Shown one piece after another: positions 9,553-18,564 of a stretch of DNA of 63,412 nucleotides. The stretch comes from Cohnella sp. GbtcB17 (GTDB taxonomy: Bacteria > Bacillota > Bacilli > Paenibacillales > Paenibacillaceae). The DNA is taken from contig NZ_JAGXJW010000052.1 in the NCBI RefSeq assembly GCF_019091135.1, positions 1 through 63,412 of the forward strand, written 5' to 3'. How positions within the stretch are numbered: the first letter of the stretch is position 1; each line of letters begins with the position of its first letter. Under the pieces are notes generated by a model, which saw only the letters and a list, made by a program, of their open reading frames with translations, was not told the origin of the DNA and ran no database searches. The translations under genes were made by a program, and so were the position numbers.

Positions 9553-11472
9553 CTAGCTATAAAACTCCCAGAATACAAGCTGTCCCACCAGAACAACCAT
9601 CATCGCAGCAGGCAGAATGGCCGACCATTTGTATAGTGCCGTCGAAGCCGCGTGTCTGTTCCTCCAGGATAACAGCAGCGCACCCAGCAAAATGGCAGCC
9701 AGCCCAGTCAGACCGTAGTTGACGATAATCTGCGGATAGACTTCGGCATAGGCCCGCTCGTTGTTGCTGAGCATCCGCAACGCGAGAATCAGATTGTTTG
9801 CCACAATACCGGTACCCGTCAAGGTGAGGCCGGCCACCAGCTTGCGGCCCACGGTACGAGGCGCCGGGCTGCGTTTTCGGGCTCTCAACGCGTTCAGGAC
9901 CGCCCGCACCAGCAATACGAGCGGAGCGATTATAAAATAGACGATGGCCAGTACCGCCAGACCGGCGCTCAGAATCAGAACCGGCATGGATTTACTGGCA
10001 GGCAGCGGCAAATAATCGGAGGTATAGACCGAGATCGCCTTAACCTCGCCATCTTTGACGGTAGCATACAGCATGGGCCAGGCATCGAGCGCCGAGTCTC
10101 CGCTCACTTTCTCATATAGGTAAGGCTGCACCTGCTTGTAGCTTCCGATCCTGCCAGCTAACGTCATCTGGAGCTGATCGGCTCCAAGCGGTTTAAGCTT
10201 CATCATCGTCAGATAGGGGAATAGCTTCATGAAGCCATGTTCAGGGCGGCGTGCAGCCACGAACTCGCCTCGAACCTCCGATACATCCGGCAGATTGACC
10301 GCTTCCGCCTGCTTTTGCGTGCCCACGATCGCTTTAGTCAGACCATGAACAATGTTGGTTTCGCCAGCCTGATTGGTCATAATGACGATTGCAAACCGAT
10401 CTTCGGGCACAAGCTGCAGATTGGAGGAAAAAGCAATCGTGTTCCCGCCATGTCCAAGTGTCCGGTGCCGTCCGGGATATTCCCAGAATCCATGGGCAAT
10501 ACCCGGCATGCCTTCAGCAGAGGTATGACTCTGCGTCAGCATCGTACCCAACGTCTCCTGTTTCTCGAACAGAGGGGACTGCTGTCCGGCAGGCGGGAGG
10601 AAGGCAATCGCAAACTTGGCCAGATCCTCCGCGGTGCCGTTATTGCCGCCGTTCGGGTACATGGACATATAATTCCACGATCCGGGGGTAAAGGAGCCTT
10701 CTCCTTTGAAGAAATAACCTTTTGCTTTATGCTCCAGCAATTCCGGCCGATCCTCTACGATGGAATACGCAATGGAATCGCTCATGCCCAGGGGATCAAA
10801 AATATGCTGCTGAACGTATTCGTGAAAGGGCTGACCGCTAATTCTCTCCACGATATACGCAGCCAGCGAGTTACCATAGTTCGAATAGGCCACAACCTCG
10901 CCGGGTCTATAAATCTGTGCGGGCTGGGCAAGCTGCAGTCCTTCTTCCAGCGACCGTACTTCCTCCGGGGATTGATAGGCCATATCGAACATATACTCTT
11001 CAAACCCGGCATTGTGGTTCATCAGATGGAGCATCGTTATAGGATTATCGTATTTCAGTTTGGTCAGGAAATTCACCGGCAAATAGCTGCGAATATCTTC
11101 AGCCAGATCGATTTTCCCTTGTTCAGCCAGCTGCATCACGGACGCCCATACGGCAAGCTTGCTGATGGAGCCCCATTCCATGACCGTATCCGTCGAGACA
11201 GGAATCTGCTGCTCCACGTCTGCGTAGCCGTAGCCCTTGGACAGCACCACCCGGCCATCCTTCACGATAACAACCGACGCGCCTACAGTTTGTTGCCCGA
11301 TATACTTTTCTACATAATCGTCGACAAAAGCTTCCAACCCGGTTAACGGAATCCCGGAAGGGGTTTCTTCACCCGTTCCCTCGCCAGTGTCCTCTGCTGC
11401 AAATGCTGCGATACTACTGCAAAGAAACAGTAGCATGGAGAAAACAAGGATACAGCCTCTTCTTAACAACAA
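9553..11472 (-). CDS. Exported serine hydrolase (class C beta-lactamase/PBP4 family) with C-terminal membrane segments
   Basis: The 639-residue protein starts with a signal peptide ending near AAFAAED. The beta-lactamase-related domain has the nucleophile motif SISK (S102, K105), the YSN triad (Y196-N198) and LGHGGN in place of KTG (about residue 340). The last 150 residues hold about four hydrophobic helices that should anchor it in the membrane. Family members are esterases, D-aminopeptidases or peptidoglycan-modifying enzymes; the substrate cannot be told from sequence. TTG at 11472 has GGAGG 7 nt upstream. A terminator-like hairpin follows the gene, which appears to be monocistronic. Confidence 0.87.
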   Translation of the reverse strand: MLLRRGCILVFSMLLFLCSSIAAFAAEDTGEGTGEETPSGIPLTGLEAFVDDYVEKYIGQQTVGASVVIVKDGRVVLSKGYGYADVEQQIPVSTDTVMEWGSISKLAVWASVMQLAEQGKIDLAEDIRSYLPVNFLTKLKYDNPITMLHLMNHNAGFEEYMFDMAYQSPEEVRSLEEGLQLAQPAQIYRPGEVVAYSNYGNSLAAYIVERISGQPFHEYVQQHIFDPLGMSDSIAYSIVEDRPELLEHKAKGYFFKGEGSFTPGSWNYMSMYPNGGNNGTAEDLAKFAIAFLPPAGQQSPLFEKQETLGTMLTQSHTSAEGMPGIAHGFWEYPGRHRTLGHGGNTIAFSSNLQLVPEDRFAIVIMTNQAGETNIVHGLTKAIVGTQKQAEAVNLPDVSEVRGEFVAARRPEHGFMKLFPYLTMMKLKPLGADQLQMTLAGRIGSYKQVQPYLYEKVSGDSALDAWPMLYATVKDGEVKAISVYTSDYLPLPASKSMPVLILSAGLAVLAIVYFIIAPLVLLVRAVLNALRARKRSPAPRTVGRKLVAGLTLTGTGIVANNLILALRMLSNNERAYAEVYPQIIVNYGLTGLAAILLGALLLSWRNRHAASTALYKWSAILPAAMMVVLVGQLVFWEFYS

Positions 11473-11600
11473 AACCTCTCCTCCAGGTAGGTAAATTCCG
11501 GCAACCTTCCTATTTTAACAAAAGGGCAAGCAGCTGCATAATTTATATCAACCAAAAATATGCATTTCTTACTATAATAGAAGCGTGAAGCGGTACTTAA

Positions 11601-11665
11601 ATGATGAATACATCGCCCTGCGGCTACCCTGGCGATGTATTTTTCTATTGAGGAATTAACACGGA
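11601..11665. repeat. Dispersed hairpin repeat, copy E
   Basis: AATACATCGCC (11607-11617) pairs perfectly with GGCGATGTATT (11631-11641), followed by TTTTC and GGAATTAACACG. It is preceded by GGTACTTAAATGATG, a flank partly shared with copies A and B. It lies between two divergent genes in a 356-bp gap. Confidence 0.7.
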
Positions 11666-11769
11666 TAAAAATATACATTCTGCATGGCTCGAATTGAGCG
11701 TGTGGTTGTAGTGGGAGTTGCTCGTCAATCTGATGGTCGGAATCTGTAGGAACAATTACCCAATCTATG

Positions 11770-11775
11770 TATAAT
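11770..11775 (+). promoter_or_regulatory. Possible -10 element of the vWA operon
   Basis: TATAAT lies about 54 bp upstream of the vWA gene start. No good -35 is visible at the usual spacing, so an activator or another sigma factor may be involved. Confidence 0.4.
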
Positions 11776-11828
11776 AGCTATATATGGAAATTTCATTCTA
11801 TCTCTTCAAAAGCTAAGGAGACCTAACA

Positions 11829-12542
11829 ATGGATATCCCTGTTATGGAAGGCACAATTGCCAAGAGAACACTTCACTTTTTCTGGATTGTTGATTGTTCT
11901 GGCTCTATGGAAGGCAAGAAGATTGCGAGTTTGAATCAAGCGATTCGCGAAACGATCCCGGAGATTAAAAAAGTCGTTGCCTCGCATCCAGAGGTACAGA
12001 TCAAAATGAGAGCCATTCAATTCTCGGACACGGCTAGTTGGCTGATTGGGCCTGACGCAGTGCCCGTCGAGGACTTTATATGGTCCGATGTCACCGCGCA
12101 CAGCGAGACGGCCACAGCGAAAGCAATTAGAATGCTCGCGGGTGAATTGGAGATTGAAAAAATGAGCAGAAGAGGATATCCCCCCGTCTGCATTCTTCTA
12201 TCCGACGGCTTCTGTACGGATCCAGTGGAAGAATATGAAGCTGCTATTCAACAACTGAACTCTCTGCCTTGGGGAAGAAAAGCGGTTAGGCTCGTCATCG
12301 CCATCGGCAACGAAAGCGAGTATGATGAGGAGCAACTCTTGAAGTTTGTCAGCCATAAAGAGATCGGCGTGCTCCATGCCGATACCCCCGAGAAACTGAC
12401 AGAATACATCAAGTGGGCGAGTGTGTCCGCTTCGGTAGGCGCCTCCGTCGGCAAGAGTAACACCAACTCCGATCTTGAACAGAACGTTGTCCTTCCCGCT
12501 CCTCCGGCAGTGACAACGACAAATCAAACGGATGTCTTCTGA
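11829..12542 (+). CDS. TerY-like von Willebrand factor A domain protein
   Basis: The 237-residue protein is essentially one vWA domain. The metal-site (MIDAS) motif is DCSGS (D22, S24, S26), with a Thr in the SETATAKAI region and Asp in LLSDGFCTD. It resembles TerY, the vWA component of tellurite-associated TerY-P triads. Such proteins probably act as cytosolic adaptors for the neighbouring kinase and phosphatase. AAGGAG sits 9 nt before the ATG. The stop overlaps the start of the phosphatase gene, so the two are translationally coupled. The C-terminal 30 residues are low-complexity Ser/Thr/Asn-rich and could carry phosphorylation sites. Confidence 0.88.
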   Translation: MDIPVMEGTIAKRTLHFFWIVDCSGSMEGKKIASLNQAIRETIPEIKKVVASHPEVQIKMRAIQFSDTASWLIGPDAVPVEDFIWSDVTAHSETATAKAIRMLAGELEIEKMSRRGYPPVCILLSDGFCTDPVEEYEAAIQQLNSLPWGRKAVRLVIAIGNESEYDEEQLLKFVSHKEIGVLHADTPEKLTEYIKWASVSASVGASVGKSNTNSDLEQNVVLPAPPAVTTTNQTDVF

Positions 12543-13446
12543 CTACTTATACGGCTCTTCCTCAGTGAGCGAATATTATGCATGCAAAGTGACAGGAGCA
12601 TCACATCTTAGAGATCAAGCGCATTGCCAAGACGCCTACGGAGCCGTTTATTTAAATAAAGCCAATGAAGAAGCAACTTTTCTGGCTGTTGCCGATGGAC
12701 ACGGGTCGGAACGGCATGACTTAAGCGAGCATGGGTCCAAGCTCGCTGCGAGAGCCGCCTTGGAAATTATGCAAGAATTTTATCAGAAGTTTGCTTCCAT
12801 GCCAATTGAGCTCGCACGGAGCTTTAAAAGGGATCTACCAAGATTAGTAGTCCGTCGTTGGCAAGGCTATGTCAAAGAAGATGCCCTGTCTCGGCAACTG
12901 ACTGGTATTGAAGATCTTCGCAGCTTGTACTCTCGTTATGGGACAACATTAATCGCTGCCTTGTGTACGCCTCAATTTATCCTGTTCGGTCAGATTGGAG
13001 ATGGTAACATCGTTCTCATCGATTCGGACGGTCAGATCGACATGCCATTTGTCCGAGCTTCAGATGAACTGATCGGGAACGCTACATATTCCCTGTCGAA
13101 TGGGCAGGCCCACCTGCTATGGTCCACTGCACAGAGAAGTCTCAGCAAACCATCCCTGTTTATTATGAGCACGGACGGACTGGCGAACAGTTTCGATAGT
13201 GACCAATCTTTTCAAGCCTTTTCCCTGAGCTTATGGAATACCATTCGCGAGAACAGTGTGGGTTCTTTTAAAGACTTTTTCCCTGATATGTTGCGCGACT
13301 TCACATCTCGCGGAAGCGGGGACGATATTACAATAGCCTTACACTATTCGGTTGAACCAAAAACTACCAGAAGTCCTGGCGTGAAGGAAGGGGACCCCCT
13401 AGTTGCTACAGATCGGCCAAACAGTGAGAGCGGAGATTGCGAATGA
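12532..13446 (+). CDS. PP2C-family protein phosphatase of TerY-P triad
   Basis: The 304-residue protein carries the PP2C metal-binding motifs: DGHG (55-58), a GDGN segment, STDGLANSF and the C-terminal GSGDDITIA. It should remove phosphate from Ser/Thr residues with Mn2+ or Mg2+, most likely reversing the kinase encoded next. The ATG lies 11 nt inside the end of the vWA gene, and the 3' end overlaps the kinase gene by 44 nt, so all three are produced from one message. The C-terminal 35 residues after the catalytic domain are not conserved-looking. Confidence 0.88.
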   Translation: MSSDYLYGSSSVSEYYACKVTGASHLRDQAHCQDAYGAVYLNKANEEATFLAVADGHGSERHDLSEHGSKLAARAALEIMQEFYQKFASMPIELARSFKRDLPRLVVRRWQGYVKEDALSRQLTGIEDLRSLYSRYGTTLIAALCTPQFILFGQIGDGNIVLIDSDGQIDMPFVRASDELIGNATYSLSNGQAHLLWSTAQRSLSKPSLFIMSTDGLANSFDSDQSFQAFSLSLWNTIRENSVGSFKDFFPDMLRDFTSRGSGDDITIALHYSVEPKTTRSPGVKEGDPLVATDRPNSESGDCE

Positions 13447-14737
13447 GCTGGTAACCGTCCTTAAGAAGCTAGGAGAAGGCGGACAGGGCGCGGTCTATTT
13501 AGTCGAGAGTAAATCTTATGGACGGAAAGCCTTAAAATGGTACAACCTCAACCAATCCACTCCCTACCAGAAAAAATCCATTATGGAGCTGATTCAACAC
13601 GGGATTCCCGATGGAGAGGCAGGGCGTCGGTTTATTTGGCCAATAGAACTGGTTACCTCCAATTCCTCCAACCAATTCGGATATCTCATGGACTTGATAG
13701 ATACCTCGAGATTCGCAGAACTGGGAGAAGTCTGGAGCCGAATCAAGCCGGCTCCTTCTATGAGAACGATGTGTGTGATCTCCAAGCGGGCAGCCGAGTC
13801 CTATCGATCGCTGCACTTGGATGGCTTCTGCTACCGGGATATCTCAAAAGGCAATATGATGTTCGACACCCAGAACGGGGATGTCTTGATTTGCGATAAT
13901 GATAATGTCGGTGTTAATCTTCAGTCTGAGTCGCAGGTATGGGGAACCTTGGAGTATATGGCGCCGGAACTCATTCTTGAAAAAGCGCCACCTTCGACAC
14001 GCACCGACCTCCATTCGCTGGCTGTGCTGTTGTTCCAGCTCTGGGTTTGGCACCATCCTTTTCATGGACAAATGGAGTACCGGATTCGGTCATGGGATCT
14101 TCCAGCCAAAAAACAAATATACGGCGAAGACCCTGTGTTTATTTTCGATCTAAACGATCGAAGAAACGAATTACCCAACGATCCGGAGTATGTCACCCCG
14201 CAACGCCGGTGGGACTGTCTCCCTCTGAATCTAAAAGAGATGTTCACCCGGGCTTTCACTGTGGGGCTTCACAGCCCGAACCAACGAGTCACTGAGGGAG
14301 AATGGAAAAGGCTATTTGCAGAGCTGGAGGATTGCATCGTGTCCTGTCCTCATGACCGTGCAGAAAATTTCTGGTACGAAGGTGCCGTCTCTCTTCATTG
14401 CTGGTACTGTACAAGAGAAATATCTTCGCCACCCAAACTACTGATTCATAATTCCGCTGGCAGAAAATTTATTGTCTTAAACAACGATACCATTGTCCTT
14501 AACCACCACTTCAACCCATCCGCCGATCCGGGATCTGCAGAGCAGCTTGTAGCGAAAATTGTTCAGAACCCGAACAATCCAGGCGTATGGGGGCTTCGTA
14601 ATCTAACCGACCGGCCGTGGATCGCTGAGCATGGACAAGAAGCACCAAAAGAGGTGCCTCCTCAGAAAGCCATCCCGCTAGTGGCTGGGCTGAAGATTGA
14701 ATTCTCTCCTTCCGTTAAAGGCGAGATTTATGCGTAA
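13403..14737 (+). CDS. Ser/Thr protein kinase of TerY-P triad with C-terminal Cys cluster
   Basis: The 444-residue protein has a kinase domain in its first 300 residues: glycine loop GEGGQG (24-29), ATP lysine in ALKW (K45), catalytic YRD (144-146, replacing HRD) with N151, and DND (165-167) replacing DFG, followed by GTLEYMAPE. A cysteine cluster (C311, C315, C333, C336) looks like a small zinc site. The final 100 residues (NPNNPGVWGLRNLTDRPW) match the tail seen on other triad kinases. TTG at 13403 is preceded by GGAAGGGGA. It probably acts with the overlapping phosphatase and vWA genes as a signalling switch in the cytosol. The HRD and DFG changes keep the catalytic Asp residues, so it is probably active. 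Confidence 0.87.
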   Translation: MLQIGQTVRAEIANELVTVLKKLGEGGQGAVYLVESKSYGRKALKWYNLNQSTPYQKKSIMELIQHGIPDGEAGRRFIWPIELVTSNSSNQFGYLMDLIDTSRFAELGEVWSRIKPAPSMRTMCVISKRAAESYRSLHLDGFCYRDISKGNMMFDTQNGDVLICDNDNVGVNLQSESQVWGTLEYMAPELILEKAPPSTRTDLHSLAVLLFQLWVWHHPFHGQMEYRIRSWDLPAKKQIYGEDPVFIFDLNDRRNELPNDPEYVTPQRRWDCLPLNLKEMFTRAFTVGLHSPNQRVTEGEWKRLFAELEDCIVSCPHDRAENFWYEGAVSLHCWYCTREISSPPKLLIHNSAGRKFIVLNNDTIVLNHHFNPSADPGSAEQLVAKIVQNPNNPGVWGLRNLTDRPWIAEHGQEAPKEVPPQKAIPLVAGLKIEFSPSVKGEIYA

Positions 14738-14761
14738 CGTGGCGAGAGAAGGGAGAAGACA

Positions 14762-15850
14762 ATGCCGGAGACTAAGTTAAGCTGTAGAGATGCCATCAAG
14801 TTAATGCTGGAGAAGCGTGGACCACAGCTGCTCGATGACAAACGACTTTTCCGATCCATACTAATGGATTACTTGCCTCAATCCGAGAGAGAAACGAATT
14901 TAATCCTATTCGGGCTGCAAATCAATATAATGAAGGAGCTCAGCGGGATTACAGAGGATATCGTTCCTAAAATCATGGTTGAACGGCTTCGTTTCAAGCT
15001 CTATAGTGTGTTTGGCGTTGCTGAAGAGCTAGCCCTTTGGATCATTCAGGAATGGGCGGGAGTTTTGGACAAGCAAGTGGAGACTCCAACCCCTGAACAG
15101 CCAGAAGAACAACCTATCCAGGTTCAAACGGGTTATGTGCCTGCTCCCGTTCCTCGGGCGCCGAAGCCTCGATATATACGCACTGTCTTTTCGACGCTTC
15201 TAGTCGTAGTAGTGATTCTATTTGTGATTTATGAAGGGAAGCCGGATTGGTTAAGGGCAGTTTTAATTAATGATTCGGATGTGAATAACGCTACACCCAT
15301 CCGGGAAGTCCCCGCCACTCAGCAGGCATCCGCTGCCACTCAGCGAGCATCCGAAGAGCCAGAGCAAGTAGGCAAAATGACTGTTACGATTGGATCAGTC
15401 GAAGTAGGGCAGCCTTATGTAGCACAGAACTCGGGCGATTACTTTTCGGATAATCTTGTTAGAACTGTCGAGGTTTTAGACGCTCAATTAAAAAAAACCA
15501 AGTCTCTTTACATTTTTCCCGATAGTCTAGTAGAGGACGAAAATGAATCCGATCTGGCCGAACAAATACAACCTCGAGCACAAACCGTCAGAATCTATTT
15601 TGAAGATGACAACGGCTATATAACTCTAACTCAACCTTTTTTATTGAAGCTTGTAGAAGACGGTAAACTAGAGACGGTCTTCACCTCACAAAAAAACAAA
15701 TCTGTTGTAATCTTTAAATCTAGGAAGGTCGACGGACAGAACGCCGTTTATACTTTGTATCAATTCAGCAATAACGAGTTGGTATACATCGATACGTATG
15801 AGACTAATTTGTTTTCCGAGGATCTCGTCCCGGATAGAACAAGTAAATGA
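14762..15850 (+). CDS. TerY-P-linked single-pass membrane protein
   Basis: The 362-residue protein starts 24 nt after the kinase. Residues about 5-110 form an all-helical domain (LLDDKRLFRSILMDYLP...) of a kind found at the N-terminus of many bacterial signalling proteins. A Pro/Gln-rich linker follows, then one hydrophobic helix (about 142-160, LLVVVVILFVIY). The remaining roughly 200 residues are predicted outside the membrane and are not recognised. The arrangement suggests a cytosolic adaptor or kinase substrate tied to an external sensor or effector. The family and function are unknown; operon membership is supported by spacing and by AGAAGGGAG upstream. Confidence 0.75.
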   Translation: MPETKLSCRDAIKLMLEKRGPQLLDDKRLFRSILMDYLPQSERETNLILFGLQINIMKELSGITEDIVPKIMVERLRFKLYSVFGVAEELALWIIQEWAGVLDKQVETPTPEQPEEQPIQVQTGYVPAPVPRAPKPRYIRTVFSTLLVVVVILFVIYEGKPDWLRAVLINDSDVNNATPIREVPATQQASAATQRASEEPEQVGKMTVTIGSVEVGQPYVAQNSGDYFSDNLVRTVEVLDAQLKKTKSLYIFPDSLVEDENESDLAEQIQPRAQTVRIYFEDDNGYITLTQPFLLKLVEDGKLETVFTSQKNKSVVIFKSRKVDGQNAVYTLYQFSNNELVYIDTYETNLFSEDLVPDRTSK

Positions 15851-15996
15851 ATAGAAGCCGTCATCAGCTAACTCCTTTTATAAACCACCAATTAAATGTA
15901 ATTGGTAGCTGTCTTATTTTGGCGTAATTCTCCGGCAGTCCTCCTCGTTTCTGTCCCTTCCTCCGGCGGGTAATAGAGCCAAAAGGAGGAGCTGCC

Positions 15997-17082
15997 ATGC
16001 CGCATGCGAAGTTTTTTCGAATCATTCTCAGCGTTATTTTTGTGCTGCTGGCGATCTTTCTTCTCTTCCTTGATCGCTTCATGTTCGCGCCGATCGTTCG
16101 AATGTTCGAAATTTTGATTTTGCCGATCTCGCTGTCCGGCTTTCTCTATTACCTCCTCCGCCCGATCGTCGGATTTCTACATAACCGGGGGATGAAGCGT
16201 TGGCTTGCCGTCACGCTGCTTTATGTGGTGTTCGCTGGTTTAATCGCCTTGTTCATCTGGCTGGTGTGGCCGTCGTTGCGCGATCAGACGAACAACTTTA
16301 TCAACAACGCGCCCGAAGTCGTGGAGGACCTGAGCGATCAGGTTCAGGATAAGACGGATGACGGGAGCGTGGTCTCAACGGTCCTGCCGGAGTCGTTTGA
16401 TTTGGAAACTCGAATGTCGGAGTATGCCCAGAAGGCTGGCGCCTGGGTTTCTACGTATCTGACGAACATCATCTCCGTCATTTCCCGTGCCGTCGTGCTG
16501 ATCGGGGTTGTGCCGGTCATTCTCTTCTTTATGCTGAAGGACGGGCGCAAGCTTGAGGATTCCCTTTTATATCTGGTGCCGCGCAAGTACAAGGCTGAAG
16601 GGCATGCGGCCCTGACGGAGATCGACGAAGCGCTCGGTTCGTTTATCGTCAGCCGGGTCGTGCTGAACATCATTCTAGGCGCTCTCATGTATGTCGGTTT
16701 CCTGTTCATCGGGCTTCCGTACGCGCTGCTGCTGGTGCTGATCTCCGTCGTGCTGAACTTTATTCCGTACATCGGCGCCATTATGGCGGCTATCCCGGTC
16801 CTCGTTGTCGCTTTTATGGAATCTCCCATGATGGCGCTCTGGTCGCTGCTCATTATTCTGGCTGCGCAGCAGATTCAGGACCATATTCTGACGCCGATCA
16901 TCTTCGGACGGACGATGGCGATTCATCCTGTGACCGTTATCGTGCTTCTGCTGCTTGGTGGGGATCTTGCCGGCGTGCTGGGCATGCTGCTGAGTATCCC
17001 GGCGTATATTGTCGTTAAAATTTTGCTGACGCACATTTACAAGCTGTTCTTCCAGGAGAAGGTGGAGGAGATCGTGGAGTAA
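15997..17082 (+). CDS. AI-2E family transporter
   Basis: The 361-residue integral membrane protein has paired N-terminal helices, a soluble segment (about 105-150) and five or more C-terminal helices, as in the AI-2E (UPF0118, TqsA/YtvI) family. The conserved-type segments ILFFMLKDGRKLED and NFIPYIGAIMAAIP are visible. Members include autoinducer exporters and Na+/H+ antiporter-like proteins, so the substrate is not certain. AAAAGGAGGAG precedes the ATG by 7 nt. It is 147 bp from the TerY-P operon and is probably a separate unit. Confidence 0.87.
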   Translation: MPHAKFFRIILSVIFVLLAIFLLFLDRFMFAPIVRMFEILILPISLSGFLYYLLRPIVGFLHNRGMKRWLAVTLLYVVFAGLIALFIWLVWPSLRDQTNNFINNAPEVVEDLSDQVQDKTDDGSVVSTVLPESFDLETRMSEYAQKAGAWVSTYLTNIISVISRAVVLIGVVPVILFFMLKDGRKLEDSLLYLVPRKYKAEGHAALTEIDEALGSFIVSRVVLNIILGALMYVGFLFIGLPYALLLVLISVVLNFIPYIGAIMAAIPVLVVAFMESPMMALWSLLIILAAQQIQDHILTPIIFGRTMAIHPVTVIVLLLLGGDLAGVLGMLLSIPAYIVVKILLTHIYKLFFQEKVEEIVE

Positions 17083-17145
17083 TGCCGCGGTCTCCGTGCC
17101 TTCACAACAATTTAGTGGACGATCTGACTATATGCGTATATACTT

Positions 17146-17170
17146 AGGTAACCAATTAAATTGGTTACCT
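17146..17170. promoter_or_regulatory. 25-bp perfect palindrome, probable MarR operator
   Basis: AGGTAACCAATT, a central A, and AATTGGTTACCT form two exact 12-bp arms. The site lies 41 bp before the MarR gene start, the usual place for autoregulation. MarR proteins bind palindromes of this kind; that this protein binds here is inferred. Confidence 0.75.
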
Positions 17171-17211
17171 ATTTATTAGGTTTCCTATGTAAGTCCTGGG
17201 GAGTGAGCGGA

Positions 17212-17694
17212 TTGTCCGAGGAGCGGAAGGAAATCGCAAAGCAGTTAATGGAATCGTACTTTCAATCGCAAGTCAGCGGAAATATGATGCAGAATCGCGC
17301 GGTGCACAATCAGAAGCCAGGCGAGATCATGGTTCTCTACTTCATCAGCATGAACGTTCAGGATGGCGATTCGGGATTGATGGTGTCGGAGATCAGCGGA
17401 AAATTAAATGTGACTTCGCCGACGATTACGCAGCATATCAACAGTCTGGAAGCGCAGGAGCTGGTCAAGCGTCATGCCGATCCTGCCGATCGGCGAATCG
17501 TCAGAATCCGGCTTACGGATCAAGGCAAAGCGTATATCCAACGTATTAATGAAGCCCGTCTTAACATGTTCGTTGACTTGGTCAACCATCTTGGAGCGGA
17601 AGAAAGCAAGCAATTCGCAGATATGATGAAAAAAGCCTCAGATTATATGCTCAAGCAACAAGCGTTTTACATTCGAAGCTTCTCTGCGGAGTAG
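17212..17694 (+). CDS. MarR-family transcriptional regulator
   Basis: The 160-residue protein contains a winged helix: MVSEISGKLNVTSPTITQHI is the recognition region and DPADRRIVRIRLTDQGK is the wing typical of MarR. It probably represses itself and the SDR gene 28 bp downstream through the palindrome at 17146-17170 and is released by a small molecule. TTG at 17212 is chosen because GGGGAG ends 8 nt upstream; upstream in-frame starts lie within or too close to the operator and ribosome binding site. Confidence 0.87.
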   Translation: MSEERKEIAKQLMESYFQSQVSGNMMQNRAVHNQKPGEIMVLYFISMNVQDGDSGLMVSEISGKLNVTSPTITQHINSLEAQELVKRHADPADRRIVRIRLTDQGKAYIQRINEARLNMFVDLVNHLGAEESKQFADMMKKASDYMLKQQAFYIRSFSAE

Positions 17695-17722
17695 TTCAAT
17701 TGAAGGAAGGGGGAGAACGGAT

Positions 17723-18484
17723 ATGAAATATACGGTGATAACGGGGGCAAGCTCGGGAATCGGGTATGAAGCGGCTCTTGCTTTTGCGGCACGCGGAAAG
17801 AACTTGATTCTGGCAGCCCGCAGAACCGGGGAATTGGAACGTTTAAAATCAAAGGTGGCCGACCTTAACCCCGGCCTGGATGTTGTCCTGCGAACGGTCG
17901 ACTTGTCCGTTGCCGCCGAAGTTTATGAATTTTACGAAAGCCTTGCGGATTATCCGATCGAGACCTGGATCAATAATGCGGGAGCCGGAAGCTTCGCCTC
18001 CGTCGGAGAGCAAAATTTAAACAAAGTGACGACGATGCTTCACTTGAATATCGAAGCCTTAACTGTGCTTACTACCCTTTATGTTCGCGATTATGCAGAT
18101 GTCGAAGGGACGCAGATCATCAATGTTTCTTCGGGAGGAGGCTACCAGATTGTCGGCAATTCCGTAGCCTACTGCGCGACAAAGTTCTATGCAAGTGCCT
18201 TTACGGAAGGCATCGAGCAGGAATTAAAGGAACGCGGCGCTGCGCTCCGAGCCAAAGTGTTGGCCCCCGCGGCGACTGCGACTGAATTTATAAAAAGCGC
18301 TTTGGATTTAGAAGCGTTTCATTATGAAGGCGTCGTTCCGAAGTTTCATACCGCCGAAGAAATGGCCGGGTTTATGTTGGATCTCTACGACAGCGAGAAA
18401 GTCGTTGGCATCGTGAACGGAAGTACGTACGACTTCGAATTAAGAGATCCGATCTACCCGTATGTGGGAAGGGTGAGAGGGTAG
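17723..18484 (+). CDS. Short-chain dehydrogenase/reductase (with marR)
   Basis: The 253-residue classical SDR has TGASSGIG (NAD(P) binding), NNAG, and the catalytic YCATK motif with an upstream Ser in NVSSGGG. It resembles the DltE/YqjQ group. It probably reduces a carbonyl compound with NADPH. It follows marR by 28 bp and is likely controlled by it. GGAAGGGGGAG precedes the ATG. The substrate is unknown. Confidence 0.88.
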   Translation: MKYTVITGASSGIGYEAALAFAARGKNLILAARRTGELERLKSKVADLNPGLDVVLRTVDLSVAAEVYEFYESLADYPIETWINNAGAGSFASVGEQNLNKVTTMLHLNIEALTVLTTLYVRDYADVEGTQIINVSSGGGYQIVGNSVAYCATKFYASAFTEGIEQELKERGAALRAKVLAPAATATEFIKSALDLEAFHYEGVVPKFHTAEEMAGFMLDLYDSEKVVGIVNGSTYDFELRDPIYPYVGRVRG

Positions 18485-18564
18485 GCCTCAAACCGGTTCT
18501 ATTAAGGGGCCCTCCGCCTGTACGGCGGAGAGCCGGTTGCTGGAATGGTGCGCGAGGCTGCAAG

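Noticed and set aside
133..11665. Integron attC sites
   Set aside because: The hairpin repeats have a CAAC-containing tail, but the RYYYAAC/GTTRRRY pair expected of attC is not kept and no integrase is present.
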